From positions 77,263-141,262 of the forward strand of contig DAIRVG010000003.1 in assembly GCA_036802945.1 (NCBI GenBank): a stretch of DNA of 64,000 bases, given 5' to 3'. This document shows positions 60,211-64,000 of the stretch, piece after piece. This DNA is from Gp6-AA40 sp036802945. Its GTDB lineage: Bacteria; Acidobacteriota; Vicinamibacteria; Vicinamibacterales; UBA2999. The notes under the pieces are model-generated. The model was not told where the DNA came from and searched no databases. It saw nothing but the letters and a program-made list of their open reading frames with translations. The position numbers and the translations under genes were made by a program. Every line of letters starts with the position of its first letter. Position 1 is the stretch's first letter.

Positions 60211-62125
60211 GTGCGACCAGCGCGGCGACACCGGCGATCGTTGACGCCTCCAGCAGGTCCCACAACTGCACCTCGACGCCAACGGCCGCGGAGAGGCGTG
60301 ATGAGATCTGCGCGGCGCGCAATGAATCGCCGCCAACCATCAGCAACGGATCGTGCACGCCGACGCCATCAAGACCGAGCACGTCCCGCCAGATCGCGGC
60401 GATGGTGCTCTCGAGCGCGGTGCGGGGCGACACATACGCAGCTGAAAGCGACGGCCGGTCGAGCGGGGGGTCGGGGAGCCGCGACCGGTTGATCTTGCCC
60501 GTGTCGCTGGTTGGCATCGCGTCGAGGACGATAAAGGTCGCCGGCACCATGTAGTCGGGTAAATGGAGCGACGCATACTCGCGAATGTCCTCGACCGGTG
60601 TACTCGCGCCAGCCTTCATTTCGAGGTACGCCACGAGCATCGGATCGCCTCGTCTATCCGCGCGAGCCAGAACCGCCGCGTGCGCCACTGACGGGTGGCT
60701 CGAGAGGACTCTCTCAACTTCCTCCAGCTCCACGCGGTAGCCGCGAATTTTGACCCGCCGATCCTTTCGCCCACGGTGCTCGAGACAGCCGTCCGGCCGC
60801 ATGCGACCGAGATCGCCCGTGCGACATATCCGTTCATCAGGAGCATTGGAAACCGGCAGGTACGTCCACGCCGTGCGTTCGGCATCGCGCCAGTAGCCGG
60901 CGGGCAGGTAGGCACTTCGCACGACGATCTCGCCTTCCTCACCCGGTGGCAGCGGCTGTCCCGACTCGTCCACGACAGACACCGTGACACCTTCGGATGG
61001 CCGTCCGACGGGGACGATCCCATCTGGAAACTGCTCGTCCGGTCGGACGAAGTGCATCGATATGTTCGCGGTTTCGGTGGAGGAGTACGCGATCAGCAGT
61101 CGCGGGGCAGTCGACTCCGACTCGTGAGTCGTCTTGTGCGTGAGGCTGACCCCAAACAGCCGCCGGTAGGCGTCGACGTCCTCGGTGGTGACGCGCTCGC
61201 TTCCGAGGCGGATCAGGCGCAGATCCGGAAACCGTGCGGACCTGTCGAGCGTGCGTACGAGACTTCGAAACAGCGTTGCGCTGGAGATGTAGATCGAAAT
61301 GCGCTGCTCGACCAGCCACCTGGCCAACTGCTCGAGCCCTTGTCGCCGGACGTCGAACTGGCAAACCGCGCCGCCGCGCAGGAGCGCGCTGAACACCGCT
61401 GTCAGCCCCTGGCCCACGGCATACGTGCTGAACATCGCAATCCGATCGGCGGGCGTGATCTCGAGCATCAGCGTTGTTGCCCGGATCTTCTGCAGCACGC
61501 TGCGATGTGTTTGAACAACCCCCTTTGGCTCTCCGGACGACCCCGACGTGTACATGATGAACGCAGGATCTGAAGCGCTGAGGGACGGCCATTCGCGCCC
61601 GACGAGCGTAGGGCGGGTCCTACCGGCCCCGCCAGCCGCGGCCAGCAGCCGCTCGACAACGATCACGGGCATGGTGCCGCGTGCGAGTGCCTGAGCGTGG
61701 CTTTCGTTCGTGATGTCTGTGACCACACACGACGGCTGGGCGTCGCGCGCGATCCGATCGAGTCGGTCAGCCGGCGTTGACGCCATCAACGGCACCGCAA
61801 TGGCGCCACTCTTCACCACGCCGAGCGCCGCCGCAAACGCGACCGCGCGGTGGCCGAACAGGAGCAGCACGCGGTCCCCTGGGGCGACACTCGCCTCGAG
61901 TATCGCGTGCGCAACGCGATCGATCAGATCTTGCGTATCGCGGTAGGTGAAGGATCCGTCAGCGCCGCAGATCGCCTCGCGGTTCGCGTACCGGTATGCC
62001 GCCGCGTCCAGGAGCTGCGGTATCGGGATCTGGAGGTGTTCGCGCGGAAAGGGCTCGAGTGGCACGTGCTCCACTGTCGCACACGGGAACCGAGTCCACG
62101 ACTGCGTAAACAAATGTGCTCTCAC
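60167..62125 (-). CDS. Stand-alone NRPS adenylation-carrier (A-PCP) protein
   Basis: A 652-residue initiation or loading module. The adenylation domain has A3 core FIMYTSGSSGEPKGV, the A5 region IAYSSTETANISMHF, A7-A8 RTGDLGRMRPDG and GRKDRRVKIRGYRVELEEVE, and the A10 lysine in TGKINR. A peptidyl-carrier domain carries the phosphopantetheine serine in LMVGGDSLRAA. There is no condensation domain, so it would load the first residue or supply an acyl/aminoacyl unit in trans. The start is GTG 62125, 109 bases from the divergent NRPS gene. Substrate specificity cannot be read safely. The terminal HREGHDQ derives from a word repeat. Confidence 0.9.
   Translation of the reverse strand: MRAHLFTQSWTRFPCATVEHVPLEPFPREHLQIPIPQLLDAAAYRYANREAICGADGSFTYRDTQDLIDRVAHAILEASVAPGDRVLLLFGHRAVAFAAALGVVKSGAIAVPLMASTPADRLDRIARDAQPSCVVTDITNESHAQALARGTMPVIVVERLLAAAGGAGRTRPTLVGREWPSLSASDPAFIMYTSGSSGEPKGVVQTHRSVLQKIRATTLMLEITPADRIAMFSTYAVGQGLTAVFSALLRGGAVCQFDVRRQGLEQLARWLVEQRISIYISSATLFRSLVRTLDRSARFPDLRLIRLGSERVTTEDVDAYRRLFGVSLTHKTTHESESTAPRLLIAYSSTETANISMHFVRPDEQFPDGIVPVGRPSEGVTVSVVDESGQPLPPGEEGEIVVRSAYLPAGYWRDAERTAWTYLPVSNAPDERICRTGDLGRMRPDGCLEHRGRKDRRVKIRGYRVELEEVERVLSSHPSVAHAAVLARADRRGDPMLVAYLEMKAGASTPVEDIREYASLHLPDYMVPATFIVLDAMPTSDTGKINRSRLPDPPLDRPSLSAAYVSPRTALESTIAAIWRDVLGLDGVGVHDPLLMVGGDSLRAAQISSRLSAAVGVEVQLWDLLEASTIAGVAALVARATETHRHREGHDQ
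61608..61633. repeat. GTAGGGCGGGTCC palindrome-type word inside the adenylation gene
   Basis: GGCGGG (61612-61617) and CCCGCC (61628-61633) flank TCCTACCGGC, embedded in frame as AGGAGRTRPTLV of the adenylation domain. The word resembles GGACCCGCCCTACGG near 35780, so a repeat may have inserted in frame into a loop. Confidence 0.5.
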
Positions 62126-62234
62126 AGGGCGACTACGCCCGTCCCGCTGACCGCAAGGTCGGAAAGCGTCGGGGAAAACACGTCCCCGAGGGCGTCACCG
62201 ACGGGCATGCCGCTGGCATGCCATCAGGCTGCCC
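62126..62234. promoter_or_regulatory. Divergent NRPS control region with two palindromic structures
   Basis: A 109-base space between two biosynthetic genes. It contains the hairpin TCGGGGA / TCCCCGA with a seven-base loop (62169-62175, 62183-62189), and two copies of the self-palindromic octamer GGCATGCC (62204-62211 and 62215-62222) three bases apart, ending 12 bases before the NRPS GTG. Such a paired palindrome is a plausible operator for a dimeric or tetrameric regulator. No clear -35/-10 pair was identified. Confidence 0.5.
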
Positions 62235-64000
62235 GTGATTCCATCCGTACGCCGCCTCGCGATCCCGCGCACAGGTGTCCTTGCAGGCGCCCCGCTGTCC
62301 TTCGCGCAACAGCGCCTCTGGTTTCTCGATCAACTCACACCCGACAGCTCCATCTACAACATTCCGCTCATCGTCGATTTGGAGGGTCCGCTCGACGTCG
62401 AGGCGATGTGCCTCGCGATCCGCGAAATCGTGTGCCGCCACGATGTGCTTCGCACGACATTTCCGTCGCACCGCGGAATCCCGCACCAGGTCGTGCAGTC
62501 GCCGGACGCCTTCCTGGTGCCCGTGGATGACCTCTCCAGGTGCGACGTCGAAAGTCGCAACGTGGAAGTCGATGCGGCCATCACAGAGGAAGCGCGACGA
62601 CCGTTCGATCTTGCGCAGGGGCCCATCTTTCGCATGCGCCTTCTGCGTCTCGGGCGAGAGCAGCACGTGCTCGTGGGCGCCGTGCATCACCTCGTGTTCG
62701 ATGCGTGGTCGACCGGGATCTTCTTTCGCGAGCTGACGACGCTGTACCGAGCGTTCAGCACGGGACATCCGTCGCCTCTCCCCGACCTGCCGGTCCGCTA
62801 CGTTGATTTTGCCTCGTGGCAGCGCGACTACCTGCAGGGCGAGCACCTTCGGCGTGAGCTGGACTACTGGAAAGAGCATCTGAAGGTTCCGCCGCGACTC
62901 GCGTGGCCAACCGACCTTCGTCGTCCTGCGCGTCAGAGCTTTCAGGGAGCACGCGCGCATCTGATGCTGCCCGAGGATCTGATGGGGGGGGTGGAGGCAT
63001 TCAGCCGGCGGGAAGGCGTGACGCTGTACATCACGCTGTTGTCGGCGTTCGCGATCCTGCTGCACCGGTTCTGCGGTCAGGACGAGATGGTGATCGGTGT
63101 GCCGATCGCCAATCGGACCCGGCAGGAGCTCGAGCCGCTCATCGGCTTCTTCCTCAACACGCTGCCACTGCGTCTGGATGTCAGCGGCGAGCCGACGTTC
63201 CGCGGGTTGCTCCAGCGGATCAAGCGCGTGGCATTCAGCGCGTACGCGCACCAGGAGCTTCCATTCGAGAAACTGGTGGAGGAGCTGCGGCCGGAGCGGA
63301 GCCTCAGCCATTCGCCGCTCATCGACACCGCGTTCGTCCTTGATAACAACCCTGGTGGCGTGTATGCGACACAGACGGCTGGCGATCTCCGCCTGAGACG
63401 ACGCGTCATCGACACAGGCACGGCGAAATTCGATCTCGCCATGATGCTCTTCCGACGCGACGGAGGACGCCGAGCCACGATCGAGTACAGCCGGGATCTC
63501 TTCGAGCCGCAGACCGCCTCGCGGCTTCTTGATCATTACCGTCGCCTCCTCGAGGGCATCGTCTCAAATCCCGATCGCTCGATCGCGGAGCTGCCGCTGT
63601 CGAGCGACGACGAACGAGCGATCATCACCACAGAGTGGAGTGGCAGCACCGCGCCCTATCCACGCGACAAGACTCTTGCCGAGCTTTTCGAAGCGGAAGT
63701 GCGACGCGCACCTGACGCTCCCGCCGTCGTTGCCTCGGGCAATACGCTGTGCAGCGAGCTGACCTACGACGCGCTCAACAGGCAGGCGAATCAACTGGCG
63801 CATCACCTGCGCGCGCGCGGAGTGAAAGCGAACGACCGCATCGGCGTCCTTTTGGAGCGGTCGCCCGACGTCGTCGTCGCGCTCCTCGCCATCGTCAAAG
63901 CCGGCGCGGCATACGTCCCGCTCGACCCATCCTATCCACTCGATCGGATTGCCTCGCTCATTCACCGAGCCGGCGTGCGCATCGTCGTCACGCGTGACGC
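62235..64000 (+). CDS. Nonribosomal peptide synthetase, condensation domain and start of adenylation domain (runs off window)
   Basis: The frame is open from 62151; GTG 62235 (MIPSVRRLAIPRTGVLAG) is the best start, with CAGG upstream. The condensation domain shows C1 LSFAQQRLWFLDQL, C2 RHDVLRTTF, C3 HHLVFDAWS, C4 YVDFASWQRDYL, C5 IGFFLNTLPLRLDV, C6 HQELPFEKLVEEL and C7 RDLFEP. In C3 the usual HHxxxDG glycine is alanine; both histidines and the aspartate are present. The adenylation domain begins near LAELFEAEVRRAPDAPAVV and continues past AAYVPLDPSYPLDRI to the window end. Because the gene starts with a condensation domain, the divergent A-PCP protein may provide its upstream substrate. Confidence 0.93.
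   Translation, partial: MIPSVRRLAIPRTGVLAGAPLSFAQQRLWFLDQLTPDSSIYNIPLIVDLEGPLDVEAMCLAIREIVCRHDVLRTTFPSHRGIPHQVVQSPDAFLVPVDDLSRCDVESRNVEVDAAITEEARRPFDLAQGPIFRMRLLRLGREQHVLVGAVHHLVFDAWSTGIFFRELTTLYRAFSTGHPSPLPDLPVRYVDFASWQRDYLQGEHLRRELDYWKEHLKVPPRLAWPTDLRRPARQSFQGARAHLMLPEDLMGGVEAFSRREGVTLYITLLSAFAILLHRFCGQDEMVIGVPIANRTRQELEPLIGFFLNTLPLRLDVSGEPTFRGLLQRIKRVAFSAYAHQELPFEKLVEELRPERSLSHSPLIDTAFVLDNNPGGVYATQTAGDLRLRRRVIDTGTAKFDLAMMLFRRDGGRRATIEYSRDLFEPQTASRLLDHYRRLLEGIVSNPDRSIAELPLSSDDERAIITTEWSGSTAPYPRDKTLAELFEAEVRRAPDAPAVVASGNTLCSELTYDALNRQANQLAHHLRARGVKANDRIGVLLERSPDVVVALLAIVKAGAAYVPLDPSYPLDRIASLIHRAGVRIVVTRD

Overview
This window is high-GC bacterial DNA from a draft assembly. Four runs of exactly 100 N (1225-1324, 3031-3130, 51063-51162, 52328-52427) are scaffold-gap placeholders. 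The gene set points to an Acidobacteriota lineage, possibly Vicinamibacteria-like: acidobacterial-style ECF sigma factors, a Ser/Thr kinase with a DUF4384 tail, a CHAT protease fragment, many secreted peptidases, TolB-like propeller proteins and an HspR-clpB stress operon. That placement is inferred from gene content; no rRNA gene is present to confirm it.

Layout. 1-5.5 kb: signalling genes (CHAT, ECF sigma, Ser/Thr kinase, secreted zinc protease, second ECF sigma) and a diheme cytochrome c. 5.8-14.9 kb, minus strand: cell-envelope and nucleic-acid housekeeping (amidase, FtsK, RNase J, RsmA, zincin-like protein, Nth, DUF3467, LexA). 15-25.8 kb, mostly plus strand: secreted protein, RecG, RsmD, CoaD, aminotransferase, GlcD, a reverse-strand GT39 glycosyltransferase, CoA-binding protein, Rho with a clear promoter, and a CDGSH protein. 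27-32.2 kb: a complete branched-chain amino acid operon ilvB-ilvN-ilvC-ilvD. 32.1-40 kb, minus strand: PAP2 phosphatase, outer-membrane protein, FtsH, ClpB, CbpA and HspR, the last with a promoter-operator. 40.2-47.9 kb: TerC, M28 peptidase, TolB-like protein, a class A PBP and a hybrid histidine kinase. 48.1-53.6 kb: a tripartite RND efflux operon broken by two gaps. 53.7-60 kb: M48 protease, beta-barrel protein, a beta-lactamase-fold protein that has lost its catalytic motifs, DUF4390, tandem ACT and a DEAD-box helicase. 60.2-64 kb: the start of a nonribosomal peptide cluster, a stand-alone adenylation-carrier protein divergent from an NRPS that runs off the window.

The most unusual feature is not a gene. 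From about 12.5 kb onward, some 25 gene boundaries carry short elements built from tandem words of 7-10 bp, usually as two inverted arms, or from compact GC-rich palindromes. The architecture recurs but the word differs between loci. The elements often start exactly at a stop codon, run into reading frames and supply start codons or Shine-Dalgarno sequences. Two loci share a 120-130 bp element with a common internal hairpin. In rsmA a heptamer array lies between the only start codon and the conserved domain, so copy-number slippage would shift the frame.
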